DNA from: Paenibacillus kyungheensis
GTDB lineage: Bacteria > Bacillota > Bacilli > Paenibacillales > Paenibacillaceae
Assembly (NCBI RefSeq): GCF_028606985.1
Contig: NZ_CP117416.1
Coordinates: 2,084,001 to 2,148,000 of the forward strand
Reading direction: 5' to 3'
DNA: 64,000 nucleotides
Shown: in pieces, positions 53,839-63,371 of the stretch
Numbering within the stretch: position 1 is the first letter of the stretch
Layout of the letters: each line of letters begins with the position of its first letter
Translations under genes and position numbers: made by a program
Notes under the pieces: generated by a model
What the model was told of the DNA's origin: nothing
The model's input: the letters and a program-made list of their open reading frames with translations, nothing else
The model's database searches: none

Positions 53839-54417
53839 ATGGAAGCTACATTAAACAAACAAGATTTAATTTTATCGGCGGCTCTTTCTTTATTTGCTGA
53901 TCGTGGATTTGATGGCACCACAGTGCCTATGATTGCAGAAGCTGCCAAAGTTGGAGCAGGGACGATTTATCGTTATTTTGAAAATAAAGAAGCGCTGGTG
54001 AATACACTGTTCGAGCAAGGTACATTGGCATTAACAGAAGCTACCGTAGGTCAATTGTATCAAGAAGGCGACGATGTTCGAACACAGTTCAGGCATTTTT
54101 TTTATGGAATGGTTACCTTTGCCAAGCAAGATATTAACGGACTGCACTTTCTGGTTACTCATGCACAGGGATGGTATTTAACTCTAGAAAATAAACAATT
54201 ATTTGAACAGTTACAAAAAGGATTATATGCCTTTTGTGATTATGGAATCGAACAAAAAATGATTCGTTCTATGTCATCACCTGTATTAATAGCAATTGTA
54301 TTTGGAGCTTTCAAAGAATTGTATAATGCCGTTCGTCTAGGAGGCGTCGTATTATCCGCAGAATTGATAGAGCAAGTGGAAGAATGTTGTTGGAACGCTA
54401 TTGAATATAAGAAATAA
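53839..54417 (+). CDS. fatR: TetR-family repressor of the P450, FatR/Bm3R1-like
   Basis: Repressor of 192 residues. The N-terminal helix-turn-helix ([54 protein letters not shown]) is TetR-type; the C-terminal ligand domain resembles Bm3R1/FatR, which release DNA when bound by fatty acids or acyl-CoA. ATG 53839 follows GGGGTGA; an ATG at 53806 lacks a site. It lies 13 bp before the P450 gene in one operon headed by a 20-bp palindromic operator, the same arrangement as in bm3R1-CYP102A1 and fatR-cypB. The prediction is fatty-acid-induced, autorepressed expression. Confidence 0.9.
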   Translation: MEATLNKQDLILSAALSLFADRGFDGTTVPMIAEAAKVGAGTIYRYFENKEALVNTLFEQGTLALTEATVGQLYQEGDDVRTQFRHFFYGMVTFAKQDINGLHFLVTHAQGWYLTLENKQLFEQLQKGLYAFCDYGIEQKMIRSMSSPVLIAIVFGAFKELYNAVRLGGVVLSAELIEQVEECCWNAIEYKK

Positions 54418-54430
54418 GGAGGAATCATTA

Positions 54431-57400
54431 ATGACAACCTATACTGATATTCCGCAACCGAAAAAAGAAGGTTCACTTGGCAATTTACACTTACTTGATG
54501 CAGAGACACCGTTACAGTCTATTATCAAATTATCTTATGAATACGGACCGATTTTTCGTATGGAATTGCCAGGAAGAGAACAGATTTATCTTTCCGGCCA
54601 TCGGTTAGTACAAGAAGCTTGTGACGAATCTCGATTTGATAAAAATATATGGACTCCGCTTCAAAATGTGCGTCCATTCACAGGAGATGGATTATTCACA
54701 AGCTGGACACATGAACCTAATTGGAAAAAAGCTCATCACATCTTACTTCCTAGCTTTAGTCAACGGGCTATGCAAGGATATCAGAACATGATGGTAGATA
54801 TTGCGACTCAACTGGTACAGAAATGGGCGCGTTTGAATCCTAATGAAAGTGTCAACGTTCCTGAAGATATGACTCGATTGACACTGGATACGATTGGATT
54901 ATGTGGATTCAATTATCGCTTTAATAGCTTTTACCGCGATCAACCTCATCCTTTCATTGTAAGTATGAGCCGTGCTCTTGAAGAAGCGATGGGTCAATTG
55001 CAAAATGTAGACAGTCAAGATAACTTAACGATAGATCGTAAGCAACAGCACAAGGAAGATATTGAACACATGTTTGCTACCGTAGATCAAATGATTGCAG
55101 AGCGTCGTGCAGGAATAACAGAAGGTACAGACGATCTGCTATCTCATATGCTTAATGGTAAAGATCCAGAGACAGGTGAAACATTAGACGATGAAAATAT
55201 TCGTTATCAAATGATCACTTTTCTGATTGCCGGGCATGAGACAACAAGCGGACTGTTATCGTTTGCTATTTACTATTTGCTCAAAAATAAAGATAAATTG
55301 CAAAAAGCATATGAAGAAGTAGATCGCATACTCGTTGATCCAGTGCCGTCGTATAAACAAGTGCGACAATTGGATTATGTGCGTATGATTTTGAATGAAG
55401 CTTTGCGTCTATGGCCAACAGCACCTGCATTTTCTCTATATGCTAAAGAAGATACGGTATTAGGTGGTCAATATCATTTGAATAAAGGCGATGCAGTCAG
55501 TGTATTGATTCCTAAGTTACACCGTGATACAGAAGCATGGGGCGAAGATGTAGAAGAATTCCGTCCTGAACGTTTTGAAGATGATAGTCAAGTACCTCAT
55601 CATGCCTACAAACCGTTTGGAAATGGACAACGTGCATGTATCGGGCAACAATTTGCTATGCATGAAGCTACTATGGTACTGGGTATGGTATTGAAGCATT
55701 TTGAATTAATAGATCATACTGATTACCAGCTCAAAATCAAAGAATCTTTAACACTCAAGCCAGAACATTTCACCATGCAAGTCAAAGTACGTAAAAGTCC
55801 GACAGCTGTGGCAGTTATGGAAAAAGCCAAACCAGAACAAGAAAAAGCTCAAAAAATCGAAGCCGATCCTCAATTAGCAGGTCATCATACACCACTACTG
55901 GTCTTATACGGTTCTAATCTAGGTACCGCAGAAGGCATAGCACGTGAATTAGCAGAAACCGGTCATTATCTAGGGTTCCGTAGTGAAGTGGCTACACTGG
56001 ATAATTACGCAGCCAAACTTCCAACTGAAGGCGCGGTGCTGATCGTCTCTGCTTCGTATAATGGTAATCCACCGGATAATGCGAAGTACTTTGTAGATTG
56101 GTTGCAAGAAGCAGAAGCAGGCGAATTACAAGGTGTGAAATATGCAGTGTTTGGCTGTGGAGATCATAACTGGGCAAGTACGTATCAGAAAATCCCGCAT
56201 TTGATTGATCAACGATTGGCTGAACTTGGAGCAGGGCGTATCTATGAAGCAGGTGAAGGCGATGCCAGTGATGATTTTGAAAAGCAATTAGATGATTGGA
56301 AAGAGAAGCTATGGCCGCAATTGATGGGTGCTTTTGACTTGAATTATAGCGGTGGAGAAAAGAAAGAGCATAGCAATCTATCCGTCAGTTTTGTAAGTGG
56401 GATGGTAGGTACACCGCTTGCAGAGACATATGATGCTTTTCATTCGGAAATTCTAGAAAATCGTGAACTACAGTATCATGATAGTGGGCGCAGTACACGC
56501 CATATAGAACTGTCTTTACCTGCTGAAGCAACGTATCATGAAGGCGATCATCTAGGAATATTACCGCAGAATCCAGCCAGTCTGATCAAGCGAGTAACAG
56601 AACGTTTTCATTTGAAATTATCAGATCATTTATTGCTAAAAGGCAGTGGACGCAGTGCAGCTCACTTACCGTTAGAACGTCCTGTAAGCTTACCGGACTT
56701 GCTAGGACACAGCGTAGAATTACAAGATGCAGCCACACGCGCACAGATTCGAGAAGTTGCTGCTTATACCGTATGTCCTCCACATCGCAAAGAATTAGAA
56801 GCTTTATTAGATGAAGAAACCTATAAAACAGAAGTGCTTGCTAAGCGAATTACGATGTTAGATTTGATTGAAAAGTATGAAGCTTGCGAAATTCCATTTG
56901 ATCGTTTCTTAGAATTGTTACCACCACTCAAACCACGTTACTATTCAATCTCTAGTTCACCCAAAGCGTATCCTGATCGAATTAGTATTACAGTCAGTGT
57001 AGTACGCGGGGTAGCACGTAGTGGTCAGGGAGAATACCGTGGTATCGCTTCTAATTACCTTGCCGAGCAATCGATCGGATCATCTGTTGTGATGTTTATT
57101 CGTAGACCACAATCAGGATTCCAATTACCGGACGATCCAGCTACACCTATTATTATGGTAGGACCTGGAACAGGTATCGCTCCTTTCCGCGGCTTTTTGC
57201 AAGCAAGAGAAGCGTTACAACAAGAAGGTAATACACTCGGTCAAGCTCACTTGTACTTTGGTTGCCGTCATCCCGAACATGACTTTTTGTATCGAGAAGA
57301 GTTAGAACAATATGCAAGTGAGGGCATTGTCACATTGCATACTGCATTTTCTCGTGAAAAAGAAGAAGTGAAAGTATATGTTCAACATCAAATGAAAAAA

Positions 57401-57607
57401 GATAGTCATTTATTAATCGAACTGATCGATCAAGGTGCTCATTTCTATATCTGTGGGGATGGAACCAAAATGGCTCCTGATGTAGAACAGACATTATGTG
57501 AAGCTTATCAAGAAGTGCATAAAGTGAATCAAGAACAATCTGTCCAATGGCTAGACCAATTACTAAGTAAAGGTCAATATGCCAAAGATGTATGGACAGG
57601 AATCTAA
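54431..57607 (+). CDS. Self-sufficient fatty-acid hydroxylase, CYP102 (P450 BM3 type)
   Basis: Fusion of P450 and diflavin reductase, 1058 residues, soluble. P450 part (1-470): carboxylate-binding Arg49 and Tyr53 (equivalent to BM3 Arg47/Tyr51), GDGLFTSW with the Phe equivalent to Phe87, I-helix AGHETTSG, ExxR in EALR, and haem ligand [10 protein letters not shown]. After a linker come the FMN/flavodoxin domain ([16 protein letters not shown]), the FAD domain (RYYSISSSP) and the NADPH domain ([28 protein letters not shown]). BM3 enzymes hydroxylate medium- and long-chain fatty acids at subterminal carbons. ATG 54431 follows AAGGAGGAA. The second gene of the fatR operon. Confidence 0.96.
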   Translation: MTTYTDIPQPKKEGSLGNLHLLDAETPLQSIIKLSYEYGPIFRMELPGREQIYLSGHRLVQEACDESRFDKNIWTPLQNVRPFTGDGLFTSWTHEPNWKKAHHILLPSFSQRAMQGYQNMMVDIATQLVQKWARLNPNESVNVPEDMTRLTLDTIGLCGFNYRFNSFYRDQPHPFIVSMSRALEEAMGQLQNVDSQDNLTIDRKQQHKEDIEHMFATVDQMIAERRAGITEGTDDLLSHMLNGKDPETGETLDDENIRYQMITFLIAGHETTSGLLSFAIYYLLKNKDKLQKAYEEVDRILVDPVPSYKQVRQLDYVRMILNEALRLWPTAPAFSLYAKEDTVLGGQYHLNKGDAVSVLIPKLHRDTEAWGEDVEEFRPERFEDDSQVPHHAYKPFGNGQRACIGQQFAMHEATMVLGMVLKHFELIDHTDYQLKIKESLTLKPEHFTMQVKVRKSPTAVAVMEKAKPEQEKAQKIEADPQLAGHHTPLLVLYGSNLGTAEGIARELAETGHYLGFRSEVATLDNYAAKLPTEGAVLIVSASYNGNPPDNAKYFVDWLQEAEAGELQGVKYAVFGCGDHNWASTYQKIPHLIDQRLAELGAGRIYEAGEGDASDDFEKQLDDWKEKLWPQLMGAFDLNYSGGEKKEHSNLSVSFVSGMVGTPLAETYDAFHSEILENRELQYHDSGRSTRHIELSLPAEATYHEGDHLGILPQNPASLIKRVTERFHLKLSDHLLLKGSGRSAAHLPLERPVSLPDLLGHSVELQDAATRAQIREVAAYTVCPPHRKELEALLDEETYKTEVLAKRITMLDLIEKYEACEIPFDRFLELLPPLKPRYYSISSSPKAYPDRISITVSVVRGVARSGQGEYRGIASNYLAEQSIGSSVVMFIRRPQSGFQLPDDPATPIIMVGPGTGIAPFRGFLQAREALQQEGNTLGQAHLYFGCRHPEHDFLYREELEQYASEGIVTLHTAFSREKEEVKVYVQHQMKKDSHLLIELIDQGAHFYICGDGTKMAPDVEQTLCEAYQEVHKVNQEQSVQWLDQLLSKGQYAKDVWTGI

Positions 57608-57635
57608 AAAAGAGTATTATCATCCTTTGTAAATC

Positions 57636-57702
57636 ACACCTTCAATATTCATATCAGCTTATTCTTAGACAAGTTGAAGTGAATAATTGAAGGTGTTTTT
57701 TC
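57636..57702 (+). terminator. Terminator of the P450 operon
   Basis: ACACCTTCAATTATTCA-type arms (57636-57651 and 57679-57696) pair with minor mismatches, followed by T6. Confidence 0.8.
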
Positions 57703-57782
57703 ATTTTTTATGTGGGGTGTTCAATCAACGATATATCATGATTAAACATATAGATTTTACAAATATAATTTCAGACTATAAG

Positions 57783-57812
57783 ATTATTTAAATATATGAA
57801 AAATTCATAATA
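57783..57812 (+). repeat. 30-bp direct repeat, copy 1
   Basis: Matches copy 2 at 28 of 30 positions, exactly 200 bp upstream of it. Contains the palindrome TATGAA-AAA-TTCATA and, 10 bp before the TGAAAAATTCATA core, TTTAAA. Confidence 0.85.
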
Positions 57813-57982
57813 ATTAACTGATAACATATCTGAGCAAATAGAAGACATTGATAATAGTTCTATCATTACATAACGAAAAATAGGAAGAAACAGGATAAGA
57901 ACGATTGAAAATAGGCGGAAATAAACAGGAAGAAGAATAGAATAGCAAAACGTGAAATAGTACTCCAATAACCATTTTTATA

Positions 57983-58012
57983 ATTATTTCAACATATGAA
58001 AAATTCATAATA
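57983..58012 (+). repeat. 30-bp direct repeat, copy 2
   Basis: Core TGAAAAATTCATA (57997-58009) preceded by TTTCAA and four bases. The interval between the copies is AT-rich with no credible gene. Both copies lie upstream of the RTP-like gene. Confidence 0.85.
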
Positions 58013-58154
58013 GGAAAATCAAAAATCTCGTATCAACCGCGACAGCTAAAATCACAAAATCATCAAAGACACAAATCACAAATATATGACTATCCATTCT
58101 GCTTGTATTACAGTTGTTATTGACTTTACTTATGTCATTACAGACTGCTTAACT

Positions 58155-58178
58155 TTTCAAACCAGTGAAAATTTCATA
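58155..58178 (+). promoter_or_regulatory. Third, diverged repeat copy in the RTP-like gene promoter
   Basis: TTTCAA-N5-TGAAAATTTCATA repeats the order and sequence of the copy 2 core (one mismatch in 13, one base more spacing). It overlaps TATAAT at 58177-58182, the likely -10, so a bound protein should block transcription. Confidence 0.6.
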
Positions 58179-58261
58179 TAATAGAACATGGACAGATGTT
58201 CTGATGGGTTAACCCTTTGGATAACGGGTCACATACCAGTATGCAGAAGGGGGACGAGGAA

Positions 58262-58624
58262 ATGGCATTTATGATCGCACAACGAGCCTTTATCAAATTA
58301 TATCTAATTTCTATGGTTGAAGAACATCATGGGTATGGATATGAGATGCTAGAAGAGATGAAAGCACGATTTGAGTCGTTTGGTTATTCTCCTCCACAGA
58401 GCGAAATTTATCGGGCCTTGCACGAATTGGTGCATGATGGTGTGCTTTACCGAACCAAGCAATTGAAAGGGAATGATCCCAAAGTAGATTTTCAAGAGAT
58501 TGTTATCTATCACTTTACCGATGATGGACATGAGAAAGCGAATCTCTACAAAAAACAAGTTAAAGTGGATCTCGATCGTTGTATTGGTATGCTCACCAAA
58601 GCCGCCACAGACAATTATAAATAA
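58262..58624 (+). CDS. Replication terminator protein (RTP) homologue
   Basis: Winged-helix DNA-binding protein of 120 residues. Compared from memory with Bacillus subtilis RTP (122 residues), matching stretches run through the whole chain: QRAFIKLYLISMVEEHHGYGYEMLEEMKARF; GYSPPQSEIYRALHELVHDGVL; VIYHFTDDGHEKANLYKKQVKVDLDRC. RTP dimers bind Ter sites and arrest replication forks, and repress their own gene. ATG 58262 gives the RTP length and follows AGAAGGGGG; the longer frame is less likely. Two 30-bp repeats and a related promoter site upstream are candidate binding sites. It may alternatively be an RTP/PadR-like ordinary regulator. Confidence 0.85.
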   Translation: MAFMIAQRAFIKLYLISMVEEHHGYGYEMLEEMKARFESFGYSPPQSEIYRALHELVHDGVLYRTKQLKGNDPKVDFQEIVIYHFTDDGHEKANLYKKQVKVDLDRCIGMLTKAATDNYK

Positions 58625-58717
58625 AGTCCTAAAAGGATTGATCTGCAAGAAACGAAGCAACCTCCTTGCCGGAAAGTTAAAATCATTTAATTTAAAACGA
58701 AGGGAAGGAATACAATC

Positions 58718-59725
58718 ATGACTGAACGTAAATTAAAGTGGGGCATTATGAGCACCGCCGGGATTGCTGTAAGCGCCGTCATCCCTTCTATTCATGAATC
58801 ACTACGTAATGAGACACTCGCTATCGCAAGTCGCTCTCTAGAACTGGCGCAAGTGGTTGCAGAGCAATGTAATATTCCAAGAGCATATGGTAGTTATGAA
58901 GAATTATTAGCAGATCCTGATATTGATGCAGTCTATATCCCATTGCCGAACCATTTGCACAAAGAATGGACGATCAAGTCTGCCGAAGCCGGCAAGCATG
59001 TATTATGCGAAAAGCCTGCGGCACTAGATGCACAGGAAGCGGCTGAAATGGTAGATGTCTGTCGCAAGTCAGGCGTGCTATTTGCTGAAGGATTTATGTA
59101 TCGTTATCATCCCAAGCATGCACGTGTGCGGGATATTATTGAATCAGGCGAAATAGGAACAATTCGTTCGATGCATGGACGATTCACATCTAACAATGCT
59201 GAAGATATTGATAATGTGCGCTATCGTCGTGAAATGGGTGGCGGTTCGTTATACGATCTGGGTGTCTATCCCGTATCTGCTGCGCGTATGTACTTTGGAT
59301 CAGAACCTGTCGCAGTAACGGTTCAAGGTTTCTTTTCTGCCAAGCATGATCATGTCGATATGATGGCTTCCGGTCTGATTGAATTTCCCGGATCAGCGGC
59401 GTTAACATTTGAATGTGGAATGTGGGCGTACCCTAGCTGTGCTCTAGAAATTGTAGGTACCAAAGGACGGATCAAATTACCTTATGCTTTTGGACGCAAT
59501 GATAGCGAAGGCGAGCCTCAAGTGATGATCTATACCGATGAAGGTAAACGCGAAGAAAATGTACAGGTAGCGAATCATTTCGCTCTTCAAGTCGATGCGT
59601 TCGCGGCGGCTGTCATCGATGGCACACCATTGCCTTACAGCCCTGAAGATGCTATTCGCAATACAAAAGTAATCGCGGCATGCCTAGAATCTGCTAAACG
59701 CGGAGAAAAAATCCGTTTGGTTTAG
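58718..59725 (+). CDS. Gfo/Idh/MocA-family oxidoreductase
   Basis: NAD(P)-dependent sugar or polyol dehydrogenase of 335 residues. N-terminal Rossmann fold (LKWGIMSTAGIAVSAVIPSI), the family's CEKPAALDAQEA (about residues 94-105, Lys as catalytic residue) and the C-terminal domain with YRYHPKHARVRDII, GGGSLYDLGVYPVSAARM and the His/Asp region DHVDMMASG. Substrate unknown; D-xylose- or glucose-type dehydrogenases are close in layout. AAGGGAAGG precedes the ATG. Lies 93 bp after the RTP-like gene and 96 bp before an aldose epimerase, suggesting a small sugar operon. Confidence 0.92.
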   Translation: MTERKLKWGIMSTAGIAVSAVIPSIHESLRNETLAIASRSLELAQVVAEQCNIPRAYGSYEELLADPDIDAVYIPLPNHLHKEWTIKSAEAGKHVLCEKPAALDAQEAAEMVDVCRKSGVLFAEGFMYRYHPKHARVRDIIESGEIGTIRSMHGRFTSNNAEDIDNVRYRREMGGGSLYDLGVYPVSAARMYFGSEPVAVTVQGFFSAKHDHVDMMASGLIEFPGSAALTFECGMWAYPSCALEIVGTKGRIKLPYAFGRNDSEGEPQVMIYTDEGKREENVQVANHFALQVDAFAAAVIDGTPLPYSPEDAIRNTKVIAACLESAKRGEKIRLV

Positions 59726-59821
59726 CGTTTGGAAGTATAAACGCGAATTCTTCTAATGAAAAAGTGATTTTCGCCAAGCAAACTATCTTACATCTTACAA
59801 TAAGAAAAGGGGAATTTGTTC

Positions 59822-60823
59822 ATGTCTAATCTTACCAGCGCTTCTGAACAATCGTATCAAGGAGAACCTGCTATTGTATTGACGTATGCTAAGCAAGAAG
59901 CGATTGTATTACCAGAGATTGGAGCCAATCTTATTGCTTATCGTGATCATGAAAAAGGATATCGCTTTTTGCGTGAACCCAAAGAAAATGAGATGGATGC
60001 TTTTCGTGCGAATCCAGGGGTAAATGGGATTCCCGTTCTTTTCCCGCCGAATCGCTATGAAGATGGAACATTTACATGGAATGGCAAAACATATACTTTC
60101 CCGATCAATGAAGTAGAAACACATAATCATTTGCATGGATTTTTGCATACCATTCCTTGGAATGTGGATGTGTACGAAGCTAATGAACAATCCAGTTCTG
60201 TATTGCTGAGTGTAAGTGTAGATGAACACCATGAAGTATACAAATATTTCCCACATCAATTTACAGTGAAGTTGAAATATACATTGTCTGTCGATGGATT
60301 GTTGCAACAAATACAAATCCGTAATGACGGCGCAGAAGATATGCCAGTGATGCTTGCTTTCCATACCGCGTTAAATGCTCCTTTTGCGACAGATAGTTCG
60401 TCAGAAGATATGTCATTTAAAGCGACTATTGGTAAGCGTTATCAGATGACAGAGCGTATGTTACCAACTGGCGAATTCCAACCATTGTCAGCATGGGAAG
60501 AACAGTTCCAGACAGATGGCGCGAATCCTTCTGGGGAAGAAGCAGACAATCACTATACAGCTGTACCTCAGCGTGGACGTAACTTTACCGAAATTACAGA
60601 TACACGTCTGGGTGTAACATTAGTCTATGATGTAGGAACAGCATATAAGCACTGGATGATCTGGAACAATATTGCGTGTGGTGAATTTATCTGCCCTGAG
60701 CCACAGACTAATCTGGTGAATGCACCTAATGTAGATCTACCTGATGATGAAAAAGGATTATACCGTCTACAACAAGGTGAAATCTGGGAAGAAAGTTCTC
60801 GTTTGTATACTATTCAGAAGTAA
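59822..60823 (+). CDS. Aldose 1-epimerase-family protein
   Basis: Beta-sandwich mutarotase-type enzyme of 333 residues. It has the substrate pocket pieces NGIPVLFPPNRYEDGTFTWNGKTY, the conserved His pair in THNHLHGFLH (about residues 100-109), PVMLAFHTALNAPF and the Glu in FICPEPQTNLVNA. Family members interconvert anomers of hexoses or hexose 6-phosphates. ATG 59822 follows AAGGGG. It lies downstream of the Gfo/Idh gene, which could oxidise the anomer it supplies; that link is inference. Confidence 0.9.
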   Translation: MSNLTSASEQSYQGEPAIVLTYAKQEAIVLPEIGANLIAYRDHEKGYRFLREPKENEMDAFRANPGVNGIPVLFPPNRYEDGTFTWNGKTYTFPINEVETHNHLHGFLHTIPWNVDVYEANEQSSSVLLSVSVDEHHEVYKYFPHQFTVKLKYTLSVDGLLQQIQIRNDGAEDMPVMLAFHTALNAPFATDSSSEDMSFKATIGKRYQMTERMLPTGEFQPLSAWEEQFQTDGANPSGEEADNHYTAVPQRGRNFTEITDTRLGVTLVYDVGTAYKHWMIWNNIACGEFICPEPQTNLVNAPNVDLPDDEKGLYRLQQGEIWEESSRLYTIQK

Positions 60824-60866
60824 CAGATATAGAAGTGTTGTGTTAAGTGAACTTGAACATAATATC

Positions 60867-60899
60867 AAAAACGCTATCGATAGATTGATAGCGTTTTTT
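60867..60899 (+). terminator. Terminator after the epimerase gene
   Basis: AAAAACGCTATC (60867-60878) and GATAGCGTTTTT (60886-60897) form a perfect 12-bp stem with a 7-base loop and T-run. Confidence 0.93.
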
Positions 60900-61036
60900 T
60901 ATGCTTTTTTACAGCGTTTTATAAATTTACATTGCGTTGATATTAGTGAGGTTTAGAATTCACAAATGATCGGTATATTGAATATGGTTGTTGATACATA
61001 TATTTTCTAATTGATAAAAAAGGGGATTTGTACAAA

Positions 61037-62395
61037 ATGAAACAAACGATGAAAAAAATGATTACGATTGCGGCGCTTGCTGGAATCACATTGACAGGTG
61101 GAGTATCGCAGACTGCACTTGCTCAGGATGATGGCATGACCGCTTTGAATCAACCGGCTAAAGTAAAAAATGTTATTTTCTTAATTGGTGATGGTATGGG
61201 GCCTTCTTATATGACTGCTTACCGTTACTTTAAAGATAACCCTGCAACAAAAACAGTTGAAAAAACAGCTTTTGATGCTTATCTTGTAGGGGCACAGACT
61301 ACATATCCTGAAGATGATGCAGAAAATATTACCGATTCGGCTTCAGCTGCAACAGCAATGTCAGGCGGAGTCAAAACATACAATGCTGCAATCGCAGTAG
61401 ATAACGACAAATCCAACGTCAAAACGGTGTTGGAACAAGCGAAAGAAAACGGTAAGTCTACCGGGCTTGTAGCAACTTCGGAGATCACGCATGCGACTCC
61501 AGCGGCTTTTGGTGCTCATGATCCGAGTCGTAAAAATATGGCTGGAATCGCTGATGATTATTTTGATGAAATGATCAATGGTAAGCATAAAGTTGATGTA
61601 CTGCTAGGTGGAGGAAAAGACTATTTTGTACGTAAAGACCGTAATCTAACGGAAGAGTTCAAAAAAGCGGGCTATTCTTATGTAACAGATCGCAATGGCT
61701 TGTTGAACAATAATACCACTCAATTGCTAGGATTGTTCGCTCCAGGTGGATTGGACAAAGCGATTGATCGCACGAACAAAACACCTTCATTAGAAGAAAT
61801 GACCAATGCAGCGATCAAACGTCTGGATCAAAATGATAAAGGGTTCTTCTTAATGGTAGAAGGCAGTCAGATCGACTGGGCAGGTCATGATAATGATGTG
61901 GTTGGCGCAATGAGCGAAATGGGCGATTTCGAAAAAGCGTACAAAGCAGCAATCGACTTTGCTAAAAAAGATGGTGAAACATTAGTCGTAGCAACAGCAG
62001 ATCACTCTACAGGCGGAATGACATTAGGTGCTGGTGGCGAATATAATTTTAAAGTAGAATCGTTAAAAGCAGCTAAACGTACACCTGACTTTATGGCGAA
62101 TGAAATCGCGAAAGGTGCCAATGTAAAAAGCACACTAAGAAAATATATCTCTATCCCGTTAACAGCAGCAGAGATTCAATCTGTACAAAAAGCAGCTGTG
62201 AAAAAAGATGTAACTACTATCGATAATGCGATCGAGAAGATTTTTGATACGCGTTCCTTTACAGGCTGGACAACAGGCGGACATACAGGTGAAGATGTTC
62301 CTGTATATGCTTTTGGACCACAAAAAGAAAGATTTGCTGGCTTAATCGATAATACAGATAACGCTAAAATTATCTTTTCTTTATTAAAACAATAA
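61037..62395 (+). CDS. Secreted alkaline phosphatase
   Basis: Exported phosphomonoesterase of about 452 residues with a signal peptide ending near ALAQDD. Catalytic motifs of the PhoA/PhoB group: metal ligand IGDGMGPSY (Asp), the nucleophile region TDSASAATAMSGGVKTYN (Ser), HATPAAFGAHDPSR, the metal ligands in EGSQIDWAGHDND and ADHSTGGM, and TGGHTGEDVPVYAFGP (His). It hydrolyses phosphate esters outside the membrane when phosphate is scarce. ATG 61037 follows AAAAGGGGA; a TTG at 61028 is in frame. No clear PhoP box was found, only single TTCACA-like half sites. Monocistronic. Confidence 0.94.
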   Translation: MKQTMKKMITIAALAGITLTGGVSQTALAQDDGMTALNQPAKVKNVIFLIGDGMGPSYMTAYRYFKDNPATKTVEKTAFDAYLVGAQTTYPEDDAENITDSASAATAMSGGVKTYNAAIAVDNDKSNVKTVLEQAKENGKSTGLVATSEITHATPAAFGAHDPSRKNMAGIADDYFDEMINGKHKVDVLLGGGKDYFVRKDRNLTEEFKKAGYSYVTDRNGLLNNNTTQLLGLFAPGGLDKAIDRTNKTPSLEEMTNAAIKRLDQNDKGFFLMVEGSQIDWAGHDNDVVGAMSEMGDFEKAYKAAIDFAKKDGETLVVATADHSTGGMTLGAGGEYNFKVESLKAAKRTPDFMANEIAKGANVKSTLRKYISIPLTAAEIQSVQKAAVKKDVTTIDNAIEKIFDTRSFTGWTTGGHTGEDVPVYAFGPQKERFAGLIDNTDNAKIIFSLLKQ

Positions 62396-62420
62396 TCATT
62401 GAACATGAATACATGAATGA

Positions 62421-62482
62421 ACAAGCTCTCTTCTTACCTTGCAGACGTAATAGTCGAAGGTAGGGACAGGGCTTGTTTTTTT
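62421..62482 (+). terminator. Terminator after the phosphatase gene
   Basis: ACAAGCTCTCTTCTTACCTT and AAGGTAGGGACAGGGCTTGT form a long imperfect stem, followed by T7. Confidence 0.88.
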
Positions 62483-62546
62483 GCTTTTGATAGATCATGT
62501 TGAAGTAATTTAGATATCTAAATGAAGTAAATGAAACGAAAAATTC

Positions 62547-62568
62547 TAAATCGTAATTATTTTGTTTA
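62547..62568. promoter_or_regulatory. Zur box 1 (partial match)
   Basis: TAAATCGTAATTATTTTGTTTA: the left half is perfect to the Bacillus Zur consensus (TAAATCGTAAT-N-ATTACGATTTA), the right half degenerate. It lies just upstream of the -35. Confidence 0.7.
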
Positions 62569-62574
62569 AATAGG

Positions 62575-62604
62575 TTGACAAGAGGAATAGCATAGGAGTA
62601 AAGT
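62575..62604 (+). promoter_or_regulatory. Promoter of the zinc importer
   Basis: TTGACA (62575-62580) and TAAAGT (62599-62604), 18 bp apart. It is flanked by the two Zur boxes. Confidence 0.6.
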
Positions 62605-62618
62605 TATTCAGGTGGTAT

Positions 62619-62633
62619 TCGTAAAAATTACGA
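62619..62633. promoter_or_regulatory. Zur box 2
   Basis: TCGTAAAAATTACGA matches TCGTAATNATTACGA at all but one specified position. It lies about 34-48 bp before the TTG start and just after the predicted transcription start. Confidence 0.85.
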
Positions 62634-62666
62634 TAAGAACGGAAACAATGAAAGGAGCGCTATATC

Positions 62667-63371
62667 TTGTTATTAGCTTCGATGCAAGACGTTATCTTTG
62701 GATATGATCGTGAACCGGTAGTTAATCGATTATCGATGGAAATATATAGTAATGAATTTTTGGCGTTAAGCGGCCCCAATGGTGCTGCCAAAACCACTTC
62801 ACTCAAATTATTGTTAGGCATATTAAAACCCTGGAGTGGACAAGTACAGATTAAGCGCAATGAAAAAGGATCCAAACCTGTAATCGGTTATGTACCTCAG
62901 CAGGTATCTTCATTTAATAGTGGATTTCCTAGTACAGTCTATGAACTGGTTCGTTCCGGTTGTCATATGAATCTAGGATTATTTCGACGCTTTGGCCCTC
63001 AGCAAGCTCAATTGGTTCAATCATCACTAGAAGCGGTAGGCATGTGGGAATTGCGTGATCGTAAAATAGGAGAATTATCTGGCGGACAAAAGCAACGTGT
63101 CTGTATCGCTCGTGCACTCGCTCAAGAACCCGATGTTTTGATTCTGGATGAACCGACAACAGGGATGGATCTCGAAAGCCGTAAAGGATTTTATGAATTG
63201 ATGCGTCATCATGTGCAAAAACATGGACGTACTGTAGTGATGGTAACACACGGATTAGAAGAAGCAGAGCCGTATTTGGATCGTATTATTCGTTTGGAGA
63301 GAGAGGAGGGTGGAGGATGGGCATGTTTGACTACGAGTTCATGCAGCGCGCGTTTTGGGCCGGAGGAATGA
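62667..63371 (+). CDS. znuC: Zinc ABC importer ATPase
   Basis: Cytoplasmic ATPase of 234 residues for high-affinity metal uptake. Walker A is GPNGAAKTT with Ala in place of the usual second Gly, as in several Firmicute ZnuC/AdcC proteins; the signature LSGGQKQRVCIARAL and Walker B VLILDEPTTGMD follow, then H-loop VMVTHGLEEAEP. It starts at TTG 62667 with AAGGAG ten bases upstream; the ATG at 62682 is too far from it. Two Zur boxes upstream point to zinc-regulated expression. Its 3' end overlaps the permease gene by 55 bp. No zinc-binding lipoprotein gene is in the window. Confidence 0.9.
   Translation: MLLASMQDVIFGYDREPVVNRLSMEIYSNEFLALSGPNGAAKTTSLKLLLGILKPWSGQVQIKRNEKGSKPVIGYVPQQVSSFNSGFPSTVYELVRSGCHMNLGLFRRFGPQQAQLVQSSLEAVGMWELRDRKIGELSGGQKQRVCIARALAQEPDVLILDEPTTGMDLESRKGFYELMRHHVQKHGRTVVMVTHGLEEAEPYLDRIIRLEREEGGGWACLTTSSCSARFGPEE

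Noticed and set aside
57814-58008. Minus-strand frames of about 65 codons within the repeat interval
   Set aside because: No ribosome sites, AT-rich hydrophobic translations typical of chance frames, and the start lies inside a repeat copy.
60940-61036. PhoP box before the alkaline phosphatase
   Set aside because: Only a single TTCACA-like half site, without the required direct repeats.
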